From assembly GCA_905250025.1 (NCBI GenBank), contig CAJNOJ010000453.1:1-64000 (forward strand): a DNA stretch of 64,000 bases, given 5' to 3'. Within the stretch, counting starts at the first letter, position 1; each line of letters begins with the position of its first letter. The notes beneath the pieces were generated by a model, which had not been told where the DNA came from, did not search any database, and was given only the letters and a program-made list of their open reading frames with translations. Shown one piece after another: positions 34,701 through 46,583 of the stretch. Both the position numbers and the translations under genes were made by a program. The stretch is from Adineta ricciae (lineage: Eukaryota > Rotifera > Eurotatoria > Adinetida > Adinetidae).

Positions 34701-36589
34701 GTTCATTTCAATATCACAGATCATCAATTCGATAAACACATCGAATTCAACTGAATTTGTTACTATTCGAGAATTTTTACTCCCATACATCACCAATCTT
34801 CCAATTACAACTACAGAAAGTATCAAACTTCAATCTTCAGCCTTATCTCAACTAACAATGATAACAAATCAATTAACTCGAACGACTTCTGTGAGAATTC
34901 TACTGATTTTCCATTATTTTCATCTCTTTTTTTCTATTCAAAGACATTGGCTTCGACGAAATGTTATGAATTATCTATTGTTTTACAATCCCGAGCAGAT
35001 GAAATTTCGTATGAAGATGTTCAAATAGCGGCAGATGCGATTCTTCAATGTGCTGCGAATTGTTTCACGGTAAAAGATTGGAATTTGACGATTGAAATTG
35101 AATTGTTGATCTTTAGGCGATCAATGAACCATTGCAAGAACTAATGACGGTTTTAGATTTGGATTTTGATCGTGCAAATGCATTGCCGGATGATTATGAT
35201 ACTGATTTAGAATCAATTTGGTCGAATCCGAGTAGATTTTTTGATTTGATCGATGTTTTCTAAGCGGATTCTTCAGATTTCTTCGCGGATGGTGACGATT
35301 TTTCGGTTGCGACGATTGAAAAACGCAGAAATGTGTATTATCAACAGCAAACGGTGAGAAAATCTTGAGAAATATTCGTTTGAGAAGATTTTTTATTTGT
35401 TTGAATGAAAAGGCCAATCGAATCGGATTTGAATTTCTCAAAACAGTGTCCTCAGTCACAGCTGCGTTGCAAATTCATCTAAATCTCGGTGAAAAGATCG
35501 TTTTTAACAGTTCATCGATCATCTTTTCCTTAGAAAAACTTCGTTTTAACATGTTACCCAACAAACGAATTAAACTATCTGAAAATTCTCAAATCCGATT
35601 TCTCAATTTCCTCACCAACGGCACTGAACTCGTCACGCTACGAGTAAAATCCTTCCTTTTTTAAAAATTTCAATCCCAAATTTTCCCTTCTCTATAGTCG
35701 ATTCTTCTTCCACTCGCTCCCTACGGTTCGTCCTCCTACGAAATCTCCACAAATCTCTCCACATTGCTCTCCTGTTCGTTACTTGATTCCAATTCTCACA
35801 TCATAACAGTGAACACATCAATCGAATTTCATATCGAACGAGATCTGAAACGGCAAATTCCATCGATGGTCATGCAGAATGTCACGTCGATAAATTCTTC
35901 ATTGAGTTTACACTTTCTCAATCTAACACGAAGAAACAATTTGAGTATTTCATTCCATTTCGAAATGCATCCAATGGATCTCTTTACAAATTCGATCAAA
36001 TACCTCGATTGACTGATTTCGATGGTTCAACAGTTTTCTGCTCATCGAGTATGTATTTCTCTTTTAGGAAAAATATCTGATGAAATCTCTTTCAGTAGAC
36101 AGTCTATCGAGTGAAAATTTCTACACGTATTTTCTTGATAATCAGCAAATTTCTTCATATCAATCGATCGTCATTGGATTACGAGAATTAAATTTCACCG
36201 AAATGGAACATTTTTGTTCAAACAATTCCTCATTAACCATAAATTCATTATCTCCTTCGACTTTTTCATCAAATTATGAAATACGTGTTTATACATCTGG
36301 TTGTTATTATCTCGATTCTGAGAATAATTGGCAATCGGATGGATTAATCGTATGTTGAGTTCATTTCTAACTAAGTTTTATTGTCATTTTTTGTTCAAGG
36401 TTGGTTCGTTGACGAATTTAAACTTTACACAATGTTATTCGAATTATCCAGCAACAGTAGCAACTGCTTTGCACTTTTTACCATTACCGATCGATTGGGA
36501 TTATGTATTCGCTCATGCAGATTTTATGAAAAATCCTACGATTTACATGGCAATCATATCTGTAGGAATTATCTATCTGATTTTGATTA
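31763..36589 (+). pseudogene. NHL-REJ-GPS polycystin-1-like ectodomain, allele A, broken
   Basis: Multi-exon gene with signal peptide MICTWIVISFVMQFTTG. NHL blades lie in 31865-32752 (LYVADSGNHRIQRF, LYVVDNGNNRVQKF). REJ-type segments lie in 33081-34411 (DWIYEYSCQIDHNETF; NGSCSINPSHGTTKTFFKI). A long linker follows to a GPS-like site (GCYYLDSENNWQSDGLIV) and the first TM (IYMAIISVGIIYLILI). Exons that join in frame: 31763-31811, 31865-32752, 32802-32837, 33081-33643, 33699-33916, 33972-34411, 34463-34890, 34944-35069, 35117-35231, 35277-35353, 35413-35643, 35698 onward. Two lesions: TGA at 32341-32343 inside an NHL blade, and a 19-bp deletion after 35982 relative to allele B. The GPS lacks the usual HL-S/T cleavage triad. 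Confidence 0.75.
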
Positions 36590-36590
36590 N

Positions 36591-39500
36591 GTCGCTGATT
36601 CGGGAAATCATCGAATACAAAGATTTGATCAAGGACAAACAAATGGAATAACTTTTGTTGGAATTGGAGGAATTTATTCTTTTAATCTTTAAGGTCCTCT
36701 CGGAATTGCTTTTGATGGATATGGAAATTTGTTTATTATCGAACGAACTGCCAGTCGAGTAGTAGCAACTAGTCCCAATGGTGTCTGGTGTGTAATTCGA
36801 TGCTCAACATCAACTGGATCAGGATCGAATCAATTGTATTATCCATCAAGTCTTACTTTTGACAACTTAGGAAATCTTTATGTGGTCGATAATGGAAATA
36901 ATCGAGTACAAAAATTCTTCATCAATGCAAATTCTTGTGGTAAAATGAACAATCTGTGATTTTAATCAACAATTTCATATCTGTTTAGTTGAATTAACAA
37001 CAACTTCAGTATTCGAGTCAACTGGTGAGTGATGAAAGTAGATTTTTCAGTGCAACGATACACTTGTATTTTCAGAACTTTTCTATTTTAAATTCTAATA
37101 GTACAAGAATGTTCTCTTAACAATCTATGAGTTGATTAGAAAACAACTGAAAACACATGAAGCACTCGAAATATCTTCAAATTCATTTGAGAATATTTTC
37201 ATTGCACTTAGAAAAACAATTTCCGTTGACTTAAAAAGTACTGATTCCCCTCTTATATTTGTTTAGATCAATCAACATCATCTCCACGGATGTCAACAAG
37301 TTTATTCGATAGTACAAAAGAATCTCGATTTTCTCACTCAACTGCGATAACGTTCGAACCGATAAAAGACAATTTAACGAATTTCAATTGTTCTATTCCA
37401 AGAATTAAATTAACACCGAATGATACACTATTAACAACACCGATCAAATTTCGTCGAAGTGATGATTTTTATCTGAACTCTATGATTATCTTCGAATGTA
37501 ATCAATCTCATCCATTCACTTCTCAATGGAGATTTTTTAATTGTGGATTAACATGTGAAAATGAATTCCATTTCAATTCATCATTAATCATCACTCGAAA
37601 TGAATTGTATATTCCTAAACAAGTATTTCCTTATGGAATTTATCAATTGAAATTAATAATCAATAGTTCAATATCATCATCGATTTTTATCGAAATAATT
37701 CCAACGAATATCATTGTTCATTTAATTCAATATGGAACTTCGATGATTACAATTAGTGTGGAAGATGATTTGATTTTAAATCCAGGAAAATATTCAATTG
37801 ATCCCGATTCAGTTCTTTTCAATTCAAATGTAAAAGAATTTTATCATTTTATCTGATTAAAAACATATTTTTTTCATCAATAGGATTGGATTTATGAATA
37901 TTCGTGTCAAATTGATCATAATGAAACTCTTTTAATAAATTCTTCTCAATCCTCATTATTCATTCCTCGTAATTCACTTATTTCTAACAAAACCTATGAA
38001 TTCCAAGTCAAATTAACCCATTACAATTATCCCAATTTACAAGCCATTGGTTATCTTTCGATAAGAACTGAATCTCATTCAATTCCAATGATTCTCATCT
38101 CGTACGTTTTCATCTGAAGAGAATTTTTCTCATCTGAATCATTGTTTTTTTTCCTTAAGTTGTCTCATTCCAACGATGTGTTTCTCAAATTTTGAATATC
38201 AATACATCAATCCCACAAGTCAACTCTCACTTTTCTCCATCTGTCAAGGCAACTGTTCATCGATTCATCATATTACTTGGAAGATTTATCAACAAATAAC
38301 CAACGATACTCAATGGAAATTCTTCTCTTACAACAATGAATATCAATTGAATACGAGCAATTTAACGATAGAGAAAACAATCTTTTCTGAATATCCAAAT
38401 GTATCTTATTGGAGATTCGAAGTGATTTACACATTTGAAAGACGAATTAGTTCGAGTTCATTATATTTCGTGATGAATTATCCACCGAGAAATGGTTTTT
38501 GTTCAATTAATCCTTCACATGGAACAACAAAGACTTTGTTCAAGATTATCTGTTCAGATTAGTTTGATGAAAATCTCATCACAGATTATTCAATTTACGG
38601 TAGAGAAATCTTTTTTCTCGTGAATAATTCCAAATCTGATGTCTTTCTAGTGAATGATGACTCCGAGAAAATCATGATCGGAACAAGTTTTCTTCCGATT
38701 TTTGAGGCTTATCTACCAATTGGCTTCAATCAAACCATTCTTGTTCATATTCAAGATGAATTCAACGCAGTGACAATCGTCAAACTATGTTCTATTCAAG
38801 TCATTCCAGATTCGAATGAAATCAATGAATTTGTTGATTGGTCTGTTCGATTATTAACAAGTGGAAATCAAAATCTTATCACACAAATGTTCATTTCAAT
38901 ATCACAGATGATCAATTCGATAAACACATCGAATTCAACTGAGTTCATTACTATTCGAGAATTTTTACTCCCATACATTACCAATCTTCCAATTACAACT
39001 ACAGAAAGTATCAAACTTCAATCTTCAGCCTTATCTCAACTAATAATGATAACAAATCAATTGACTCGAACGACTTCCGTGAGAATTCTACTGATTTTCC
39101 ATTATTTTTAACTCTTTTTTCTATTCAAAGACATTGGCTTCGACGAAATGTTATGAATTATCTATTGTTTTACAATCCCGAGCAGATGAAATTTCCTATG
39201 AAGATGTTCAAATAGCGGCAGATGCGATTCTTCAATGTGCTGCGAATTGTTTTACGGTAAAAGATTGAAATTTGACAATTGAAATTGGATTGTTGATCTT
39301 TAGGCGATCAATGAACCATTGCAAGAACTAATGACGGTTTTAGATTTGGATTTTGATCGTGCAAATACACTGCCGAATGATTATGATACTGATTTAGAAT
39401 CAATTTGGTCGAATCCGAGTAGATTTATTGATTTGATCGATGTTTTCTAAACGGATTCTTCAGATTTCTTCGCGGATGGTGACGATTTTTCGGTTGCGAC

Positions 39501-40791
39501 GATTGAAAAACGCAGAAATGTGTATTATCAACAGCAAACGGTGAGCAAATCTTGAGAAATATTCGTTTGAGAAGATGTTTTATTTGTTCTAATGAAAAGG
39601 CCGATCGAATCGGATTTGAATTTCTCAAAACAGTGTCCTCAGTCACAGCTGCATTGCAAATTCATCTAAATTTCGGTGAAAAGATCGTTTTTAACAGTTC
39701 ATCGATCATCTTTTCCTTAGAAAAACTTCGTTTTAATATGTTACGCAACAAATGAATTAAACTATCTGAAAATTCTCAAATCCGATTTCTCAATTTCCTC
39801 ACCAACGGCACTGAACTCGTCACGCTACGAGTAAAATCCTTCCTTTGTTTTTATTTCAATCCTAAATTTTCTCTTCTCTATAGTCGATTCTTCTTCCACT
39901 CGCTCCCTATGGTTCGTCCTCCTACGAAATCTCCACAAATCTCTCCACATTGCTCTCCTGTTCGTTACTTGATTCCAATTCTCTCATCATAACAGTGAAC
40001 ACATCAATCGAATTTCATATCGAACGAGATCTGAAACGGCAAATTCCATCGATGATCATGCAGAATGTCACATCGATAAATTCTTCATTGAGTTTACACT
40101 TTCTCAATTTAACACGAAGAAACAATTTGAGTATTTCATTCCATTTCGAAATGCATCCAATGGATCTCACGCGATCTTATTTATTTCTTTACAAATTCGA
40201 TCAAATACTTCGATTGACTGATTTCGATGGTTCAACAATTTTCTGTTCGTCGAGTATGTGTTTCTCTTTTAGAAAAAATATCAGATGAAATCTCTTTCAG
40301 TAGATCTGTCGAGTGAAAATTTCTACACGTATTTTATTGATAATCAGCAAATTTCTTCATATCAATCGATCGTCATTGGATTACGAGAATTGAATTTCAC
40401 CGAAATGGAACATTTTTGTTCAAACAAATCCTCATTAACCATAAATTCATTATCTCCTTCAACTTTTTCATCGAATTATGAAATACGCGTTTATACATCT
40501 GGTTGTTATTATCTCGATTCCGAGAATAATTGGCAATCGGATGGATTAATCGTATGTTGAATTTATTTCCAACTAAGTTTTATTGTCATTTTTTGTTCAA
40601 GGTTGGTTCGTTGACGAATTTAAACTTTACACAATGTTATTCGAATTATCCAGCAACAGTAGCAACTGCTTTGCACTTTTTACCATTACCGATCGATTGG
40701 GATTATGTATTCGCTCATGCAGATTTTATGAAAAATCCTACGATTTACATGGCAATCATATCTGTAGGAATTATCTATCTGATTTTGATTA
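36591..40791 (+). pseudogene. NHL-REJ-GPS polycystin-1-like ectodomain, allele B, broken
   Basis: Collinear with 32404-36589, starting inside the NHL propeller (VADSGNHRIQRF) and ending at the same first-TM sequence. Exon boundaries are the same as in allele A. Three nonsense codons relative to allele A: TAA at 36690-36692 (Gln codon), TAG at 38560-38562 (Trp codon in a REJ segment) and TGA at 39753-39755 (Arg codon). It keeps the 19 bp near 40168-40186 that allele A lost. None of these lesions coincides with those of allele A. Confidence 0.75.
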
Positions 40792-41013
40792 NAACTAAGT
40801 TTTATTGTCATTTTTTGTTCAAGGTTGGTTCGTTGACGAATTTAAACTTTACACAATGTTATTCGAATTATCCAGCAACAGTAGCAACTGCTTTGCACTT
40901 TTTACCATTACCGATCGATTGGGATTATGTATTCGCTCATGCAGATTTTATGAAAAATCCTACGATTTACATGGCAATCATATCTGTAGGAATTATCTAT
41001 CTGATTTTGATTA
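40571..41013. repeat. 221-bp overlap at the n at 40792
   Basis: 40571-40791 is repeated as 40793-41013 and also matches 36369-36589. Two earlier pieces thus end in the sequence that begins the next piece, which is the closing side of an assembly bubble. Confidence 0.85.
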
Positions 41014-44000
41014 TTTACGCACGATTTCAAGATAATAAACACATGAGCAATGTATGACGAAAGTCTCTGATTCATTACTTTTAAACTTTTCTATTTGCTT
41101 TAGTTTAACATACCTGTTTTATTAGATAATAACAATTCTAATCAATATGCGTATAAAATTACGGTTCAAACAGGATTTCGAACTGGTGCGGACACTAAAT
41201 CGAAAGTAAATCATCTCTTTCACAAAAAAAAACAAATCGTTATTGATTTTCACTGAAGGTTCATTTTGTTCTCGGTGGTGATAATCATACGACGAATATT
41301 CGAACATTTACTAATCCTTATCGACAAATTTTTCAGCGTGGTGGAATCGATAGATTTATCATCACGACTCCAAAGTAAATAAAAGTATTTTCTTGTGATT
41401 TTATATCTTATTTGAGTAAAGATCGTTGGGAAAGTTGAATTATATTCACCTTTGGCATGATAATACTGGTTTCGGTTCGAATGCATCGTGGTTTTTGAAA
41501 TGTATCATCGTTCATGATTTACAAACAAACGAAAACTTTTCGTTCATTTGTCAACGATGGTTAGCGGTGGAATTTGATGATGGCGCGGTTTGTTTCGAGG
41601 ATATTTGTGAGGTTTTCTATAGTTTTTGAATAGATCGAACGACTTCTTCCCGTTGCAAATGAAATTGAAAAGAAGAATTTCGAAAATTTATTATGGAATA
41701 AAATGTATGAAAACGCTTCCGATGGTCATTTATGGTTTTCAATCTTTACTCGATTGAACTCCACTCGATTCACTCGTGTTCAACGATGTACATGTTGTTT
41801 TGTTTTATTTTTCATCACAATGCTTTTTAATATTCTCTATTATCAACAAATCGATGATTTGAAAACAAGCAATCAAAATGGATTTTCACTTGGTCCATTT
41901 TACATTTCTTTCAATCAGGTTCACCCGAGGATTTTCATTTGAAAGCTTCTTTATGGATATTTGTTTAGATTATTATTGGAATCATCATTGAATTATTCTC
42001 GTTATTTCCAAGTATTTTACTCGTTCAATTCTTTCGACGTATTCGCTCAAAAGGAGATCATCGGTCATATCGACAATTGATGTTTCCTTCCTGGTGTCTT
42101 TACATTGCTTTTAGTTTGTCGTTCTTGTTTGTTGGTGTGTCGGTATTGTTTATTCTTGCGCGTGGAATTGAATTAGGAGACGTAAAAGTGAAGAAATGGT
42201 TAACATCGACTGCGACAGGATTTTTCTCATCTGTTTGTTTGACGCAACCATTGCAGGTCATTGAAATGAATTCGATTTTGGAAAATATCGCTTGGTTTGT
42301 TTAGATTTTGGGTTTGACGGTGTTCGCGATGGTTTTCTTCTCGAAAAACGATCATTCGGCTGAATCTTTGAAGGTTTCAAATGGAAAATTTGTTTCTACA
42401 ACGGATGTGAGTTGATGTTTCAATGAGTTTCTAGAATTAATCTTGATTTGTTCGAAGAAATCACCGCCTATTCGCTTGCAGAAACACGAATTAATCAACG
42501 CGCGACATCATCGTTTGAAAGAAATCCGTTTTCATTCAATCATCAATGAATTTCTCTCCTATGGATTTTTCCTCTGCACGATTTATTTGATAAACTATTT
42601 GAATTGTAATCAAAATGGATTTTATGAAGTCAATCACTTACGAAAATTCTTCCTACGATCTTCTCGAACAAGTTACGATTATAATCAAGTAATCAAAGTC
42701 AATTTTTTAGATTTTTTGGATTTTATGAAAGTTTCGAATAGATAAAAACAGTTGATGAATGTTGGTCGTGGTTGGAGAACAGTTTTGTTGAGAATCTTCG
42801 AGCGCAAAAATGGTACAATGATCAGCCACCTCGAGATTTATCGGGATTTCTCAATGATAAAACAAATCGATTGATTGGATGGGCAACAATGCGACAATTA
42901 CGAGTTAAAACCGGTAAATATGAAATCTTCCGAAGAAATGAGAGATGGAAAATTGATAATTTTAGAATTATGTGCAATTCATTCCAAAATTAAATCTGTC
43001 AATTTGACTTGTAGAAATGAATACAATTTTGTCAATGAAGAACGGAATTCTTTTCTACCTGGATGGAAAAAAAATGAATCCACGAGAAATTACAGTTCAT
43101 CGATTTCCAATGCTTTTAAATATCGATTAAATTCTCAATTGAACACAAATGTTTACGAAGGTGAACATGAAACTTACAATATTGGTGGATATATCTATGA
43201 ATTTCGTGGTCGTTTATCTGAAATTCGAACAAATCTTTCTCTTCTTCATCAATTAAACTGGATCGATCATCAAACCAAAGCGATTCTTATTGAAATTAGT
43301 CTATACAATCCAAACATTCAAATGTTCATTTCTGTCAATTTTCTCCTGGAATTTTTATCAACCGGTGGTATTTTCCCGACTACACGTTTTCAACCGTTGA
43401 ACATTCAAAGTTTGTTTTCTCATTTCTTCACACAAACAAACTCACTAAAATGAATATTTCTCTCATTTAGCTTTGACATCGCTCTGTGATTTACTTGTAA
43501 TTATAATTTACACGTTGTTTATCATTTACTTTATGATATATCAATATCAATCGATGTCTCGTTCAAAATTGTTATATTTTTGTCAATTTTGGTCGTGGGT
43601 TAATCTTGGAATTATATTTTGTTCATGGACAGCTGCTGGAATTTACATTCGAAGATACAAAGAAGCGAAACGAATTGGAGAAATGTTTCGCGAAAGTAAT
43701 GGTTACGTATTTGTCGATCTCCAATTGGCGGTTCATCTCAATGATTTGTTCAATTTTCTTCTTAGTTTCTGTTGTTTCTTGGGAACTATCAAATTAATTG
43801 ATATTCTCAGATTCTATGAACGTTTATCGATATTTACTCGAACATTAAATCACATCCGAAGAGAATTATTTCTGTTTATGTTGATGTTTTTAATGATATT
43901 CTTCTCTTTCATTTGTTTATTTTATCAATTATTCCATTCAAAAATCTGGTCTTGTTCAAGTTTATTACGAACATCAGCGATGCTTTTCGAAAAGAGTTTA

Positions 44001-44078
44001 TTAAAATTTGATGTCAAGAATTTTTATACATCAAATGAAATTCTTGGACGAATAAGTTTTACTTTATTCATCGTTTTT
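40793..44078 (+). CDS. Polycystin-like channel: PLAT domain and TM region
   Basis: Continues the gene from its first TM. The PLAT domain is assembled across short introns near 41105-41600: YKITVQTGFRTGADTKSK, VHFVLGGDNHTTNIRTF, then LGKLNYIHLWHDNTGFGSNA and a WLAVEFDDG end. FTRVQRCTCCFVLFF then opens the second TM and several TM segments follow. The extracellular polycystin (TOP) domain has LIGWATMRQLRVK, YNIGGYIYEFRG and NWIDHQTKAILIEISLYN. The PKD channel TMs start near 43475. The family forms Ca2+-permeable TRPP-type channels on cilia or sperm. I see no nonsense codon here that an intron of ~50 bp does not explain. Only one version of this half is in the window. Confidence 0.75.
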
Positions 44079-44300
44079 NGAAGAGAATTATTTCTGTTTA
44101 TGTTGATGTTTTTAATGATATTCTTCTCTTTCATTTGTTTATTTTATCAATTATTCCATTCAAAAATCTGGTCTTGTTCAAGTTTATTACGAACATCAGC
44201 AATGCTTTTCGAAATGAGTTTATTAAAATTTGATGTCAAGGATTTTTATACATCAAATGAAATTCTTGGACCAATAAGTTTTACTTTATTCATCGTTTTT
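43858..44300. repeat. 221-bp overlap at the n at 44079
   Basis: 43858-44078 recurs at 44080-44300 with about four substitutions (for example GACGAATAAG against GACCAATAAG). The coding frame of the channel S5 and pore region is simply repeated. It is an allelic overlap, not a duplicated exon. Confidence 0.8.
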
Positions 44301-44617
44301 GTTGTATTTATCTGTATGAATATGTTCATTTCAATCATCGTCGATAGTTTTCGTCTCATTCAACATCAAGTTAAATTTATTTCGAATGAAAATCATGAAA
44401 TCTTCATTTATATGAAGAAAAAACTTTCCTATTGGATGGGTTTTCGTCGACGAGAAGAACGTGTACATAAGAAATTCCAATATTTCGATTCAATCGAATA
44501 TTTTCCAGTTGTAATCGATCGACTAATGGATACCATTACTCGAGTAAGAATTCGATTTCATTAACAAATCCTCGACAATAAATATTAATATCTTTTAGAT
44601 CTCTTCAGATTATTGAA
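44080..44617 (+). CDS. Polycystin-like channel, C-terminal end
   Basis: Repeats the S5 and pore-loop segment, then S6 (SFTLFIVFVVFICMNMFISI) and a cytoplasmic tail (FRLIQHQVKFISNENHEIF). The last intron probably runs from GTAAG at 44536 to TTTTAG at 44599, adding ISSDY and stopping at 44617. If that intron is retained, the frame ends at 44564. S6 is the pore-lining helix of polycystin/TRPP channels. No EF-hand or coiled coil is visible in the short tail. Confidence 0.7.
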
Positions 44618-44744
44618 GAAAATTCATTTCATCGCGCAAAACGAACATGTAATAAGTTTGTTGATTTCCTTTCGAAAAACCGGCTCGATCAATGTATAAG
44701 AATAAAAACGTGTTTATTAATTGATTTTATAAATCATCTAAATA

Positions 44745-45084
44745 TCAAACTTGACGAATATTTCTCAATGTTAATAAACCAAATAAGTTCATCAGAAGCG
44801 AATGACATAGTGAATACCAGAATATATATTCGATAGAAACTTTTTGCTCACGACATATTCGAATAATATTATCCGATGGATCGGAATCAATCATGATTTC
44901 ATAGAAAATAATCATATAACAAAACAGAACGATGAAGAAAAGAATAACCAATGAAATTTTGATTTGTGCTGTTCATATTGAACTCATTTGACATAAACGA
45001 AGATCTGATTAAATGTGTAAAAGAGTGAACAAGTTTCATGACGAAGAATCGAACGAACGAAGATGTAAAGATTGAATATGACAC
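44745..45084 (-). pseudogene. GPCR remnant
   Basis: The minus strand has hydrophobic segments ending in SLLMNLFGLLTLRNIRQV. That closely matches LLLMLIFGLLTVRNIHKTK at the TM5-loop3 junction of the two intact receptors at 46.6-49.5 kb. A preceding TM4-like segment (VILFFIVLFCYMIIFY) is out of context, and TM1-TM3 and TM6-TM7 are absent. It appears to be an old decayed paralogue. Confidence 0.5.
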
Positions 45085-45467
45085 CGCAATGAAAACGATT
45101 TTGAATGAGATTTGATTGAGTTCATTAACGATAATTTCTGTGGTGTTTATAACATTGTATTTGGAAAATAGAGATAAGTAAACGTGTTGTTTTCTTGTTT
45201 AGTCGGATTTAACTTATTAAAGCGTTTCTATGACCTGTTTTCAGATAGATTAATCTGAATTATTTCACTGAAAAGATCAAACATCGTCGCAAATTTTTCC
45301 GCTTTGAACTTCCATATCTCTCATTTTGTCTATGTATTAACAAAATGCGCTCAATGACAGACTTTCTCAATTCACATCAAATCTTTGTTATTTATGAAAA
45401 GTTCTTCTATCGAATTGATTTTCATACAGATTATTTATTTTGGAAATCGAAGTCTACAAAATGTTCT

Positions 45468-45848
45468 TTACGTACACGTTGATGTGATCGGAGGCATTTG
45501 TGAATGTGGTGTGAAACTATTCATTTGCTGTTGTTGTAAAAGGAATGCAGCCGTAGCAGCTGCCTGAGCTTCATTTCTTGCTTTACGAATTCGTATGTGT
45601 ACACATCGAAGGATTATCAATACAATTGTAATAACCAATGAAATTGGAAGAAGAATATATATCAGTAATGTATAATTGAATATAATACCACCAGATGATG
45701 GTTTTTTAGTTGTTGATGTTTTTCTGGTTGTCAAAATTCTTCTTGATGTTGTCGAAATATTCATCGAATCCATTGTTTGTCCGAATACAAATAGAATTGC
45801 ATGTTGTAATAGAAAAAGAGAGAGCGTTTGTTTGATAATTGTCGTCAT
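45468..45848 (-). CDS. Small stalked single-pass membrane protein
   Basis: 126-aa ORF with an ATG start. A signal peptide (LSLFLLQHAILFVFGQ) is followed by a short Thr/Ser/Lys-rich stalk (RRILTTRKTSTTKKPSSGG). A membrane segment (LLIYILLPISLVITIVLIIL) and a cytoplasmic tail with an Ala/Gln tract (AQAAATAAFLLQQQQ) complete it. This is type I topology. I do not recognise a family. It may be complete in one exon, since no good splice site interrupts it. Confidence 0.55.
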   Translation of the reverse strand: MTTIIKQTLSLFLLQHAILFVFGQTMDSMNISTTSRRILTTRKTSTTKKPSSGGIIFNYTLLIYILLPISLVITIVLIILRCVHIRIRKARNEAQAAATAAFLLQQQQMNSFTPHSQMPPITSTCT

Positions 45849-46583
45849 AACAAGGAATGCGTATTGTTTGAACTAAACAACTTTTCTTTTCTTTTCTATT
45901 TTTAAAATGAACTCCATCATACAGAATGTTAATTTGCAAATAGTTGATACTCAAAAACACAAGTGATGACTCATCGAACATTTCCTTATCATTCTTTTTT
46001 TTCTCTTCTAATACGATTTGCACGTATCATTTCTAATCACTGTAGAAGTGTCTTCGAAACGGCACGATACACTTTTTTTGACTTTCTCGTCTGCCAATGT
46101 GTTTCTCATTAGGAAGTTTTTTATTGCTAAATTCAACGTGGTATTCGAATGAAATGATAACGATCATTAAGATATGTAATGATGATATTTGCTCATGGCC
46201 AGTGTCGTCTGGATCATCCCCATCGACGTTCCGATTGTGTTTAACAACTTTTTATGTTATTATTTACGCAAATCATCAGAGCACTTTTATGGACTAGTGA
46301 CCTTTATGGAGGGTAATCAAAAGTAGAGATATATTTGGAAATAATGATGATGTAAAAGTTCCATGTTATTACAATCGAATGAAGCCAGGTGTTCCCAAAT
46401 AGCACAAACCATATAAGAGAAACTTCCGAATAGAGATTCTTTTTACTACGACGATTTTTACATCGAGTATTATTTTATGAATTATTTAGTTTGAATTAAA
46501 AAGTACTCTAAGGAGAAAGTTTGTGTGAGACTACCATTATCGGTTATTACAATCGACAATTTAAAGGAGTTCTTTTCAATGCG
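45849..46583. other. Intergenic, no supported gene
   Basis: No open frame with a recognisable motif on either strand. It sits between two minus-strand genes and probably holds the 5' region of the stalked protein and the 3' region of the GPCR. Confidence 0.55.

Noticed and set aside
35231-35277. In-frame TAA near 35261 as a further nonsense mutation in the polycystin gene
   Set aside because: It lies within a 45-bp GTAGAT..TTCAG segment that can be spliced out in frame, and the same stop occurs in the other allele.
43858-44300. Internal exon duplication in the polycystin channel
   Set aside because: The second copy begins right after an n and repeats the first over 221 bp. It is an overlap of pieces, not a protein repeat.
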